Assembly: GCA_021838715.1 (NCBI GenBank)
Contig: JAKCCX010000017.1
Span: forward strand, 1-40,675
DNA from: Pseudomonadota bacterium
GTDB taxonomy: Bacteria; Pseudomonadota; Gammaproteobacteria; Burkholderiales; Burkholderiaceae_F
DNA length: 40,675 bases
Direction of reading: 5' to 3'
Below, piece after piece: positions 1-8,422 of the stretch. A model generated the notes under the pieces. The model saw nothing but the letters and a program-made list of their open reading frames with translations. It was not told the DNA's origin and made no database searches. A program made the translations under genes and the position numbers. Within the stretch, counting starts at the first letter, position 1. Each line of letters starts with the position of its first letter.

Positions 1-416
1 GGGGCGCGGTGCGCAGCGCAGGCGCCGGGGCGGCGCGCAATCGCGCGCCTCCACTTCTGACTCACGGCCCCTGTCCGAGCGTAGCGTCCCGGAGGGACGC
101 AGAGCGAGTTGGCCGTGCGCCCCGGCGCCGAGCAGCACAACGCAGTCGGCACGCAGGGCCGACCGCGGCCCGGGGCCGGAACCGGTGCAGGGCGCCCGGA
201 TCTCGTTCATGACCTCGTGTGCGGCGCCCTTCCGCCGTCCAATGCGCATGGGTGACACTCCCCAAGAGAACGCCAAGAACTGACGTTCCTCCGCCGCATC
301 AATCGACACACGCAGCGCCACAGATCCTGCAGAAAATGATCCGCACCAATCCGTATCTCCATTCCAAACAGAATGAAGCACTACACTACGGTGCGCGCGG
401 CGCGGACGGCGGCAAT
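1..416. other. Stretch without a convincing gene
   Basis: This is the region downstream of the response regulator gene. The short reading frames here are rich in Arg, Ala and Pro on both strands and look like by-products of the high GC content. I recognise no domain, tRNA or clear terminator. The only structure I can point to is a short hairpin at 84-100. The left part could be the edge of something lying outside the window. Confidence 0.5.
84..100. repeat. Short REP-like hairpin
   Basis: Perfect inverted repeat GCGTCCC, loop GGA, GGGACGC, flanked by similar GAGCG/GAGCGAG words. No T tract follows on either strand, so it is not a canonical terminator. Hairpins of this look are often dispersed intergenic repeats in GC-rich proteobacteria. 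Only one copy was noticed here. Confidence 0.35.
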
Positions 417-1019
417 TCAGCGGGGGATGGAATTGAGGCGGTTGGCCGCCTCCACCATGCCCGTCGCCAGCGCGGCGACGTCCTCGCCTTCCGTCTGGGC
501 TTGCGCCCGCAGCGCCTCGGCGGCGCGCCGGTAGTCGAGCCGCAGCCGCTCCATCAAAATTCCGATCGCGACCGACTCGTCGAGCCGGGCGTCCCGCGAT
601 GGCGGCGGCGCGGGTCGCGGCGCGGCCGCCGGCGGTCGGGTCCCCTGCGTGCGCGCCAGGGCCGCGCGCACCGCCGGCACGATCTGCTGGACATCGAGAG
701 GCTTGACCAGGTACCCCAGCGCCCCCAGACGCTTCGCTTCATCCACCGTCTGGGAGTCGTTGAACGCGGAGAGGAACAGGAAATCGATCGGGGGGGTCAG
801 CGAGGCGAGGTATCGCGCCACATCCATCCCCGACTTTCCCTGCATGCGCATGTCGAGAATCGCGAGTTGCGGCTTGTGCTGACGTGCCAGGAGAATCGCG
901 TCGTCGCCGTTGTCCGCCTCGATGACGTCGATCCCCGCCTGCCGCAGACCGGCGCACAGGGTCACCAGAACCAGCCGGTCGTCGTCGACGACGAGCACCA
1001 GCGGAGAATCCGCAGTCAT
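417..1019 (-). CDS. Response regulator with receiver and ANTAR-like RNA-binding domain
   Basis: 200 residues. Residues 1-120 are a receiver domain: acidic pocket DDD at 12-14, phospho-acceptor D56 (in AILDMRM), S84 and K106. A Pro/Ala-rich linker (about 122-140) leads to a C-terminal segment (about 142-195) with the ANTAR pattern GILMERLRLDYRRAAEALR. ANTAR regulators such as NasR and EutV act as transcription antiterminators by binding paired hexanucleotide stem-loops in leader RNA. The start codon overlaps the stop of the upstream kinase (ATGA arrangement), so the two are translationally coupled and almost certainly form one pathway. The target RNA is not evident in this window. The ANTAR match is by pattern and moderately certain; the receiver is certain. 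Confidence 0.85.
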   Translation of the reverse strand: MTADSPLVLVVDDDRLVLVTLCAGLRQAGIDVIEADNGDDAILLARQHKPQLAILDMRMQGKSGMDVARYLASLTPPIDFLFLSAFNDSQTVDEAKRLGALGYLVKPLDVQQIVPAVRAALARTQGTRPPAAAPRPAPPPSRDARLDESVAIGILMERLRLDYRRAAEALRAQAQTEGEDVAALATGMVEAANRLNSIPR

Positions 1020-4000
1020 TCCGCCTCCTCCCGGATCGCCGGCGGAGCGAGGTCGAGCGATGCCCGCACCACCGGTCCGAGCGCCTCGATCCGCAAGCGC
1101 GCGCCGCGCCGCGGCAACAATGCCTTGATCAACGACAGCCCCGAAACCCCCGAGACCACGCGCGCGAAATCGAACCCCGGCGGCAGCCGGCCGGCGTTGT
1201 CGATGGTGATCACCAGGCCGTCGGCGGTGCTGTCGATCCGCACCTGGATCGGCAGCTCGCGCGAGGCGCGATACTTGATCGCATTGGTGCCCAGCTCATT
1301 GATCACCAGGGCGATGGGCACCGCTTCGTTCTCCGGAAGCCCCCAACGCCACAGTTCCGGCGAGTCCGATTCGAACCGTACCTCCACCCCGAACATCGCG
1401 CCGAGATTCGAAAAGATTCCCTGCGCCATCCCGAGCACCGGAAGCGTCCCGCCGATGCCGATCTGCAGGCCATGGACCTGGGCGATCGCCTGGATCTGGC
1501 CGGCGATCTCGTTCAAGGCCGAGGACACTTCGGGCTTGGCGCTGGCCATCTGCTGCAGCAGGCCGGCCACGCCCTGCAGGTTGTTCTTGATGCGATGGTG
1601 TACTTCCCGGACCAGGACGTCGCGCTGCTTGACCGCCTCATCCAGACGCTGCTGCTCGGCCGCCCGGCGCTCGGTGACGTCGTCGGCGATCCCGAACACC
1701 CGCACCGAGCCGTCGTGCACGCGTGCCGGATTCAAGCGCACGTTGAGCCAGCGCGCGCCCCGTTCCGGATGGGCGATCCGGACCGAAATCTCCCCGCGGC
1801 GCAAACGGCGCAGATCCGCGAGCAACCGCGGCAACTGCTGGTCGATCGACCGCCGGTCGTCGGGGTGGACGTAGGCCATCGCCGAGCGCGGATCCGCGAG
1901 CAGATCCGCCACCGCTCCGCCGACCAGCCGCGTGTACCGGTCGTTGATGTAGTGGACCCGCGTGAGATCGGCGTCGGCGATGAACACGACCTGGTCGATG
2001 TTCTCCGCAAACTGGCGGAAGCGGGTTTCGGTCTCCCGCAGCGCCGTCTCCGTCTGCACCTCTCCGGTCAGATCGTCGATGATCGACATGACGTATTTTG
2101 CCGTCGCATGTTCGCGGCCCTCCCTGCCTGCTTCCATCTGGGCGTCGGCCCGATCGTCGAAGATCGGAACCACGCGCTGATTCACCGTCAACGCCCGGCC
2201 ATCCGCCCGCAACATCACATCCCGGGGGCGATCGATCCTGCACCCCTCCGCCACCGCGCGCCGATCCAGCTCCGCATACAGATCGGCGAACTGCCGGCCG
2301 TAGATCTCATGCCAGGAACGACCGAGCACCTGCTGCCGCGAAAGCCCGGTGAGCGCCTCGCCCGCGCGGTTCATGCTGACGAAGCGGCCGGTCGCCGCAT
2401 CCCGCACCGAAACGAGGACCGGCAGGCTCTCGATCACGAGGTCGAGATGGTTGCGCACGCGGCGCAGTTCCTCCTCCGACCGGTGCCGCGCGTCGACATC
2501 GGTGAGCGCGACGATCATGCCGCGCTCCGGCGCGCCGGATTCGATCGGCCCGGCGTTGCCGGCACACCAGAACACGCTGCCGTCGGCACGCCGCATCGGC
2601 AACTCGAAGCTCGCGCGCCCGCCATGGCCATCCACGGGCGTCGCCGCAGAAACCTGCGAGAGCACCCGCGCCCATGCCGCCGGGTCGACGAAAAGCGATC
2701 CGAACTGCACTTCGCCGAGATCCGCCGACGGGAAGCCGAACAGACGTTCGCCGGCCGCATTGGCCTTGACGATCAGGTCGTCGGCGACATAGATGATCGC
2801 CACCAGCGCATTGTCGAAGATCAGCTGCAGTTCATTGAGCGCGTTGCGCAGCTCGCGCTCGGAGCGTTTGCGTTGATCGATGTCGACGAAGGCGAAGATG
2901 TATCCCAGGTCGGGCCGCTCGGGGTTGACCGCGCGTCCCTGCACGGCGACCCAGATCGGATCGCCGCTGCGCCGGCACATGTAGAGCTCGAACTCGCAGG
3001 TGCCCCGGTCGCGGATCTCGGGAATGCGTTCGTCCAGGGCCGCCAGCAGCAGGCGGTCGGTCGGATGCGCGAAAAGCTGGATCTGCCCCACCAGCATTCC
3101 CGGCTCGCAGCCCAGCAGTTCCTCCATCGCCGCATTTGCGCGCAGGATGCTGCCGTCGCGCACGAACAGCAAGCCGACCAGCGCGGTGTCGAAGATCAGC
3201 CGGCTTTCGGCAAGCAGGCGCTGCAAGCGCTCTTCATAGTGCTTGCGATCCGTGAAATTCTCCAGCACCAGCAGGATCTCGCGGGGGCCCTGCGCGCCGC
3301 CCATCGACCGCCAGACGAGGTTCACCCACCGCGTCTGGCCCGCCGGATCCGTCAACCGGCGCGCCGGCTCGGTGACCGACGCGCCCTGCCCGCCATCCCG
3401 CGCCACCGCCGTGCGCGCGCGCAGACTGGCCTCGGCGTCCTCGGCATGGAACAGCCGGGACGGATCCTGACCGAACAATTCCCCCTCGCTGCGGCCCAGC
3501 AATGCACATGCGCTCCGGTTGGCGCGCGTGATGCGGAATTCCGCGTCCAGGAGCAGGAACCCCACCGGGCTCTCGTTGAAGATGCTCGATAAGCGATTAT
3601 TGTTTTCCGCCAGGACCGATTCAAAGCGCTTGCGGTCGGAGATGTCGCGCACGAGCAGGAAAATGAACTCCCGCTCGCCGTGCTCGACGCGCTGCAGCAC
3701 GACGTCGACGGCGAATTCCGTCCCGGCGCGCGTCCGGTACTGCGTTTCCCCATGATAGGAACCGCGGGCATGCAGCCGCTCCAGCACCTCGGCAAACCGC
3801 GCCGAGCCCAGATTGGCATCGATCGCGTCGAGCCGCATGCCGGTGATCTGGTCGCGCGAATACCCCAACCACGACAAGGCCGTTTCGTTCGCATCGACGA
3901 TCGACCCGTCGCGCCGGATTTCCAGCACCATCTCGCCGGCCCGCTCGAGCGCCTGACGCAGCGCCGCCAGCGACGTTTCGGCGAACCGCTCCCGATCCAG

Positions 4001-4870
4001 CCGCTCGACCGTCAGGAACACGCCGTTGAATTCGCCGCGGGCGTTGAGCAGCGGCGTCCGCCGCTCCCGCACCCAGGAGAGGTCACCCCCCGAGAACTGA
4101 TACTCGACCTGGTGCGAGCTGCGCAGTTCGTTGTCGCGCATGCGGATCAGGGAACGCATGACATCCGGCTGCCCGCTCAGGTCGAACGCCTCGTCGAGGC
4201 GCCGGCCGAGCAGGTCCCGCTGCTCGACGCCGAGCATCTGCGTCATATACGCGTTGCAGCGGAGGTAGCGCAGATTGCGGTCGAGCACGGCCATTCCGAT
4301 CCGCGCGCTCGACATCAGGGTGGAAACCAGGGAATCGGCCGCCCGGTTGGCGCGCATGGCGCTGCGCGGAACCGTGATGTCGCGGGCGAACGCCGTGACG
4401 TGGCCCGCCTCGCCGTAGCCGTCGGGTTCGACGTAAAGGCGCACTTCGAAATTCTTCGCGCCGGTGGGATAGGGGTAGATGAACTTGAACGTCCGGCCTT
4501 CGAGCGTATCGAATGCCGCGGCAAGCTTCCCCTCCCACAGCGGGGCAAACTCCTGCATCGGCTCGACCTCGACCAGCCGACGTCCGACGAGTTCCGCGCG
4601 ACTCACGCCGAAGGACTGAACGGCGGCGGAGTTGACATAGATCACGACGAGCGCCCGATCGAACCGCAGCACCGCGTCGGGAAGCTCGTCGAACAGCGCG
4701 GAAGGCGGCGCCGACGACCGCGTCCCCCGCGGCGTCACGAGGTCTCCGACGCCCGGCTCCGGCGAGGGCTGCGCAGGGGGGGCGGGCGGTGCGGGCATCG
4801 CGCCGCCGACGTCGCCGGCGGAATGGTCGAAGAGGATCGCGGCCGAGTCCAACCGTGCATCAAACGTCAT
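1016..4870 (-). CDS. Multi-PAS sensor histidine kinase, HisKA_2 type
   Basis: 1284 residues with no obvious membrane segment, so probably cytosolic. About eight PAS domains follow one another from residue 57 to 1085; each starts with a recognisable pattern such as ESPVGFLLLDAEFRITRAN or DNALVAIIYVADDLIVKAN. The kinase core follows: the HisKA_2/HWE-like H-box EVHHRIKNNLQG has its histidine pair at about 1091-1092. The ATPase domain has the N-box NELGTNAIKY and a G-box-like region around FARVVSGVSGLSL. Kinases of this family commonly partner ANTAR regulators (EutW/EutV), and the next gene is exactly that, with overlapping stop and start. The input signal cannot be told; the PAS domains could bind haem, flavin or small ligands. 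It lies downstream of flgL on the same strand after an 88-base gap, and a flagellar role is only suggested by position. Confidence 0.9.
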   Translation of the reverse strand: MTFDARLDSAAILFDHSAGDVGGAMPAPPAPPAQPSPEPGVGDLVTPRGTRSSAPPSALFDELPDAVLRFDRALVVIYVNSAAVQSFGVSRAELVGRRLVEVEPMQEFAPLWEGKLAAAFDTLEGRTFKFIYPYPTGAKNFEVRLYVEPDGYGEAGHVTAFARDITVPRSAMRANRAADSLVSTLMSSARIGMAVLDRNLRYLRCNAYMTQMLGVEQRDLLGRRLDEAFDLSGQPDVMRSLIRMRDNELRSSHQVEYQFSGGDLSWVRERRTPLLNARGEFNGVFLTVERLDRERFAETSLAALRQALERAGEMVLEIRRDGSIVDANETALSWLGYSRDQITGMRLDAIDANLGSARFAEVLERLHARGSYHGETQYRTRAGTEFAVDVVLQRVEHGEREFIFLLVRDISDRKRFESVLAENNNRLSSIFNESPVGFLLLDAEFRITRANRSACALLGRSEGELFGQDPSRLFHAEDAEASLRARTAVARDGGQGASVTEPARRLTDPAGQTRWVNLVWRSMGGAQGPREILLVLENFTDRKHYEERLQRLLAESRLIFDTALVGLLFVRDGSILRANAAMEELLGCEPGMLVGQIQLFAHPTDRLLLAALDERIPEIRDRGTCEFELYMCRRSGDPIWVAVQGRAVNPERPDLGYIFAFVDIDQRKRSERELRNALNELQLIFDNALVAIIYVADDLIVKANAAGERLFGFPSADLGEVQFGSLFVDPAAWARVLSQVSAATPVDGHGGRASFELPMRRADGSVFWCAGNAGPIESGAPERGMIVALTDVDARHRSEEELRRVRNHLDLVIESLPVLVSVRDAATGRFVSMNRAGEALTGLSRQQVLGRSWHEIYGRQFADLYAELDRRAVAEGCRIDRPRDVMLRADGRALTVNQRVVPIFDDRADAQMEAGREGREHATAKYVMSIIDDLTGEVQTETALRETETRFRQFAENIDQVVFIADADLTRVHYINDRYTRLVGGAVADLLADPRSAMAYVHPDDRRSIDQQLPRLLADLRRLRRGEISVRIAHPERGARWLNVRLNPARVHDGSVRVFGIADDVTERRAAEQQRLDEAVKQRDVLVREVHHRIKNNLQGVAGLLQQMASAKPEVSSALNEIAGQIQAIAQVHGLQIGIGGTLPVLGMAQGIFSNLGAMFGVEVRFESDSPELWRWGLPENEAVPIALVINELGTNAIKYRASRELPIQVRIDSTADGLVITIDNAGRLPPGFDFARVVSGVSGLSLIKALLPRRGARLRIEALGPVVRASLDLAPPAIREEAE

Positions 4871-5003
4871 GATGGAGTCCGCCGCGCCAAAGTCCCATCC
4901 ATCGAAGCGGTACGTTCCCGCGAAACTTCCATAAGAATACCGGATCCGGAGCAGGCCGCCCCGGGAATCCGGAGGCCGATCGGAGCCCGGCGACGGCGTC
5001 CAA

Positions 5004-5915
5004 TCAAATGTAGTTGAAGAGGGACAGCTTGGAAATCGCCGAATAGCTCTGCAGCGCCGCCTGGAACTGGGTCTGCTGCTGCGAAAGCTGGGACGCCGCC
5101 TGCGCGTAGTTGGTGTCGACGATGTTGCCGGACTGGGTCTGGTCCTGCAGGGTCTGCGAAGCGCCGATATTGCCGTATGCGCTGATCGCCTGCATGCCCG
5201 CGCCCATCGACGCCTGGGTCGTTCCCAGCGCGGTGATCGCCTGGTCCACCTGAGTCAGCATCGACCCGGATTGGCTCGTCGGATTGGACGACTGCAGGGC
5301 GTTGATGGCGTTGCCGACCATCTGGAACAGCGACTGGGTGCCACCGCTCCCCGTCGGAATGTTCAGGAACACGCTCTGCCCGGAATATTTGCTCTGCACG
5401 GTGTTGGCAACGGAAACCTGCAATTGCTGGTTGATGCTGTCGCCGTGGTACGACACGGAGTTGCCGCTCTGCGAGAACGGCGGCGTATTGTTGACGGAGC
5501 CGCCGAACAGGTAGCCGCCCTGGCCGTCACCGGAATTTCCGAGGGCCACCAGTTCATTCAGATTCTGCTGCACCTGCGTCGCCATCGCGGTGTATTGCGC
5601 CGGCGTGTTGGTGCTGTTGCCCGCCTGCACCATCGTCGTGCGGATGCTCTGCAGAACATTGAGCATCTGCGTCAACGCCGACGAACTCATGTTCAGGAGG
5701 CTGCTGGCCTGGCTCTGATTGCTCTTGTATTGCCCGAGCTGCGAAATATCGCTTTGCAACGAGGAGGCGATCGCGGCGCCGACCGGGTTGTCCGCCGGCG
5801 AGTTGATCTGTTTGCCGCTCGAAAGCTGGGCGGTGGTGTTCATCACCTGCGCCTGATCGGCCATGATGCTCTGGTTGCTGCTCTGATACACCGTGGATGT
5901 GGCGATGCGGATCAT
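5004..5915 (-). CDS. flgL: Flagellar hook-associated protein 3 (hook-filament junction)
   Basis: 303 residues, the usual size. FlgL forms the junction ring that joins hook-associated protein FlgK to the flagellin filament. The N terminus (IRIATSTVYQSSNQSIMADQ, then LSSGKQINSPADNPVGAA) and C terminus (GNIVDTNYAQAASQLSQQQTQFQAALQSY) are the flagellin-like D0/D1 coiled-coil halves that pack together in the filament. It is the last gene of the flgB-L run, 13 bases after flgK, and is most likely co-transcribed with it. It is exported by the flagellar secretion system, so no signal peptide is expected or seen. ATG at 5915. Confidence 0.96.
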   Translation of the reverse strand: MIRIATSTVYQSSNQSIMADQAQVMNTTAQLSSGKQINSPADNPVGAAIASSLQSDISQLGQYKSNQSQASSLLNMSSSALTQMLNVLQSIRTTMVQAGNSTNTPAQYTAMATQVQQNLNELVALGNSGDGQGGYLFGGSVNNTPPFSQSGNSVSYHGDSINQQLQVSVANTVQSKYSGQSVFLNIPTGSGGTQSLFQMVGNAINALQSSNPTSQSGSMLTQVDQAITALGTTQASMGAGMQAISAYGNIGASQTLQDQTQSGNIVDTNYAQAASQLSQQQTQFQAALQSYSAISKLSLFNYI

Positions 5916-5928
5916 GGTGGGTTCCCCG

Positions 5929-7902
5929 TTACGCCGAAGCGGCTACCTGCAGGACCGTATTGAAAATGGTGTTGGCCGTCTGGATGATGGTCGCGGCGGC
6001 CTGATACTGCTGCTGGTACTGGAGCAGATTGGCCGCCTCCTCGTTGAGGTTGACGCCCGACACCGATGCCTGCGCTGCCGTTGCGCTCTGCAGCAGCGCG
6101 TCGGCCGAGGTCTGCGTGGTCTGCGCGGTCGAGGTCATCGATCCGACGTCGCCCACGGTCGCCGCATAGGCGTTGTCGAGCGTGGCGCCGGTTGCCAGCG
6201 TCAGCGTCTGCGCCTGGCCCATGAGCAGGGCATTGCGATTGTCGCCGCTCGACGACCCCGTCGGCGCAACCGTGACGGCATCGCCGGCGACCGGCGTGCC
6301 GTTGAGCGTCAGAGACCACCCGTTGACGTTGATCGGCTGTCCAGGCGTATAGCTCTGCGCCGCACTGGTCGCGTGCGTCACCGAATCGGTATAGGTGTAT
6401 TGCGTCGGGCTCGAAAAATTGATCGTCACCGGATCCTGCAGGTTCGGATTGGGCCCATAGGAGGTCGGCGCAGCCGCGGAGGGCGTGCTCGATCCCGCGG
6501 ACAGCGGCTGCAGGCTCAGGCTTCCCACCGAGATCGAACTGCCCGACTGCAGGGTCGTCGACACGTTCAACGGGCTTGCCGCGGCGATCTGGCTGCCGTT
6601 GGTGATGGCAACGCTCAGATTCTGCGCCCCGTTGCGAACCGGCTGGATGGTGAAGACATCGCCGTTGTTCGCCGTGCCGCTGAGATTGATCGTCACGCCG
6701 TTGATGGTCTGGGGCATCGACGTGTAGGTCGTCTGCTGCCCGTCCGAGAGTTGGGTGACGACGTACTGCCGACTCGCCCCGCTGCCCTGCACGTTGAGCT
6801 GGTAGTCCGAGGGCTGCAACTGGGTGACATTGTTGTAGCTCGCCGTGACGGTGGCCGTGCCCGTGTTGGCGCTCCCCGCCACCACCGGGATCGCCGGCAT
6901 GGCCGAGAACAGGTTGGCGCTGAACAGGCCCGGATTGTTCGCCGCCGAATTGCCGTTCAGGTCCTGTCCCCGTGCCTGGATCGCGTTCATCTGCGCCGAC
7001 ATCACCACCGCAAGCTGGCCGATCTGGTTTTCGACGCTCGGGATGGTCTGATTCTGGAATGCCAGCAGGGCACCGATCGCGCCGCCGCCGGTGTTTCCGG
7101 CTTCGAGGGGAACGATGGTGCTGCCGCTGGTCGTGCCGACGATGGTGTTCTGGGGATTGTTCGGATCCTGCCCCTGCGCCAGCGGATAGGCCTTGGCCCC
7201 CACCACCAGCGGCTGGCCGTTGGCGAGGTAGACGTTGATCGCCCCACCCTGGGTGGTCGTGGTGACGCCGACCGCCTTGTTCAGGGTCAGGATATCCTGG
7301 TTGCGCTGATCGAGCAGCGAGTTCGGCATTCCCCCCGCCGCCTGCGCTGTCGCGATCTGGCTATTCAGGTTGGCGATATCGGCGACTGTCGTGTTCGCGG
7401 TCGTGATCTGCTGCGCGATCTGCTGCGTGGTGCTCTGGCCCAACTGCTGCAATTGGGCATACATGCCGTTGAACTGGCCCGCCATCTGCTGCGCGGCCGA
7501 AAGCATGCTCTGTCGGGTGGCTGCGCTGGCCGGGTTCGAGCTCACCGCCTGCACTTGCGCAAAGAAATTGTCCATCGCCGTGCTGAGGCCGGTGGTGGGA
7601 TCCGCAAACATGCTGTTGATCTGGCCGAGCAGCTGCGCCGCGGTGTCGGCCTGCCCGGCCTGGGCCTGTGCGGCGTTCGTCTGCTGACCGAGCAGGTCGC
7701 TGTACATGCGGGTGACCCCGGTGACGTCGACGCCGCTGCCCATGTACATCGACCCCACCCCGGTCTCGACCTGGGTGGCGAGCGTCGCGATCTGGCGCGA
7801 ATACCCGGGGGTATTCACGTTGGCGATGTTGTTGCCAGTCGTCTGCAACGCGACGTACGCCGCATTGATCGCGCTGGACCCGATGGAGAGCAATCCGCTC
7901 AT
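5929..7902 (-). CDS. flgK: Flagellar hook-associated protein 1
   Basis: 657 residues. FlgK forms the first junction ring between the hook and FlgL. The start is diagnostic (LLSIGSSAINAAYVALQTTGNN, then IANVNTPGYSRQ), and the C terminus carries the matching coiled coil (SGVNLNEEAANLLQYQQQYQAAATIIQTANTIFNTVL). The middle is Ser/Thr/Gly/Asn-rich and variable, as usual. It follows flgJ after 40 bases and precedes flgL by 13. I saw no sigma-28-type promoter directly upstream, so it probably depends on the upstream operon or on a promoter inside flgJ. Confidence 0.97.
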   Translation of the reverse strand: MSGLLSIGSSAINAAYVALQTTGNNIANVNTPGYSRQIATLATQVETGVGSMYMGSGVDVTGVTRMYSDLLGQQTNAAQAQAGQADTAAQLLGQINSMFADPTTGLSTAMDNFFAQVQAVSSNPASAATRQSMLSAAQQMAGQFNGMYAQLQQLGQSTTQQIAQQITTANTTVADIANLNSQIATAQAAGGMPNSLLDQRNQDILTLNKAVGVTTTTQGGAINVYLANGQPLVVGAKAYPLAQGQDPNNPQNTIVGTTSGSTIVPLEAGNTGGGAIGALLAFQNQTIPSVENQIGQLAVVMSAQMNAIQARGQDLNGNSAANNPGLFSANLFSAMPAIPVVAGSANTGTATVTASYNNVTQLQPSDYQLNVQGSGASRQYVVTQLSDGQQTTYTSMPQTINGVTINLSGTANNGDVFTIQPVRNGAQNLSVAITNGSQIAAASPLNVSTTLQSGSSISVGSLSLQPLSAGSSTPSAAAPTSYGPNPNLQDPVTINFSSPTQYTYTDSVTHATSAAQSYTPGQPINVNGWSLTLNGTPVAGDAVTVAPTGSSSGDNRNALLMGQAQTLTLATGATLDNAYAATVGDVGSMTSTAQTTQTSADALLQSATAAQASVSGVNLNEEAANLLQYQQQYQAAATIIQTANTIFNTVLQVAASA

Positions 7903-7942
7903 GGCTTTGGGTTCCGTTCAAAAAGGGCGATGGCAACCGGCG

Positions 7943-8422
7943 TCACCGCCCCCCTTTCCCGCCATTTACGGCATTTTTCGCCTGTCCTTGAATCGCGCCC
8001 GCCGCCTGCAGCACCTGCAGCATCGCCGGGCCCCCGCCGGGCGCCGTGGCGGACGGCGCGGTCGGGTGCGAGCCGCCCGCGGCGGCGCCGGTGCCCGTCT
8101 GGGGCACGTCCTGGCGCAACTGGCGGGCAATCATCTGGGCGAGTCCCGTCCCCTGATTCTGGGCGATGGTCTGCGCCAGCTGGCTGTCGAGCATCTGCTG
8201 GTAGGTATCCTGCTCCTGCGAGTCGAGCAGTCCCGATTTCATCGTCGCTTCGCGCATGCTCTTCAGAACCGACTGCAGGAACAGCGCCTCGAACTGCTTC
8301 GAAACCTGGGTGACCGCCTTCGCCGGGTCCTTGCTCGCCAACCGGCTCAGGCTGTCCAGGGAGTGCGAGTCGGCGGCGAGTCCGCCGATCATTGCGCCCG
8401 TCTGTGCGATGCCGATGCCCAT
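7943..8422 (-). CDS. flgJ: Rod-binding protein FlgJ, short single-domain form
   Basis: 159 residues from ATG at 8422, which overlaps the stop of flgI by one base (TGATG), so translation is coupled. Residues about 35-110 are the rod-binding domain: QFEALFLQSVLKSMREATMK, then EQDTYQQMLDSQLAQTIAQN. The tail (about 112-159) is a Gly/Ala/Pro-rich low-complexity stretch. In most beta- and gammaproteobacteria FlgJ is about 300 residues and ends in a peptidoglycan-hydrolysing (muramidase) domain that opens the wall for the rod. That domain is absent here, and flgK follows only 40 bases later, so it is not displaced nearby. FlgJ is here probably only a rod cap/scaffold, with wall cutting done by another enzyme outside the window. 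Confidence 0.92.
   Translation of the reverse strand: MGIGIAQTGAMIGGLAADSHSLDSLSRLASKDPAKAVTQVSKQFEALFLQSVLKSMREATMKSGLLDSQEQDTYQQMLDSQLAQTIAQNQGTGLAQMIARQLRQDVPQTGTGAAAGGSHPTAPSATAPGGGPAMLQVLQAAGAIQGQAKNAVNGGKGGR

Noticed and set aside
219-1874. Long open frame on plus opposite the kinase and regulator
   Set aside because: Arg/Ser/Pro-rich translation with no family resemblance; it is the complement of the high-GC kinase genes.
1472-3592. 706-codon open frame on plus opposite the PAS kinase
   Set aside because: The kinase on the other strand has clear repeated domains; this translation is His/Arg/Asp-rich, typical of a reversed high-GC gene.
5893-8313. 806-codon open frame on plus opposite flgL, flgK and flgJ
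   Set aside because: Covers three unmistakable flagellar genes on minus; no recognisable motif of its own.
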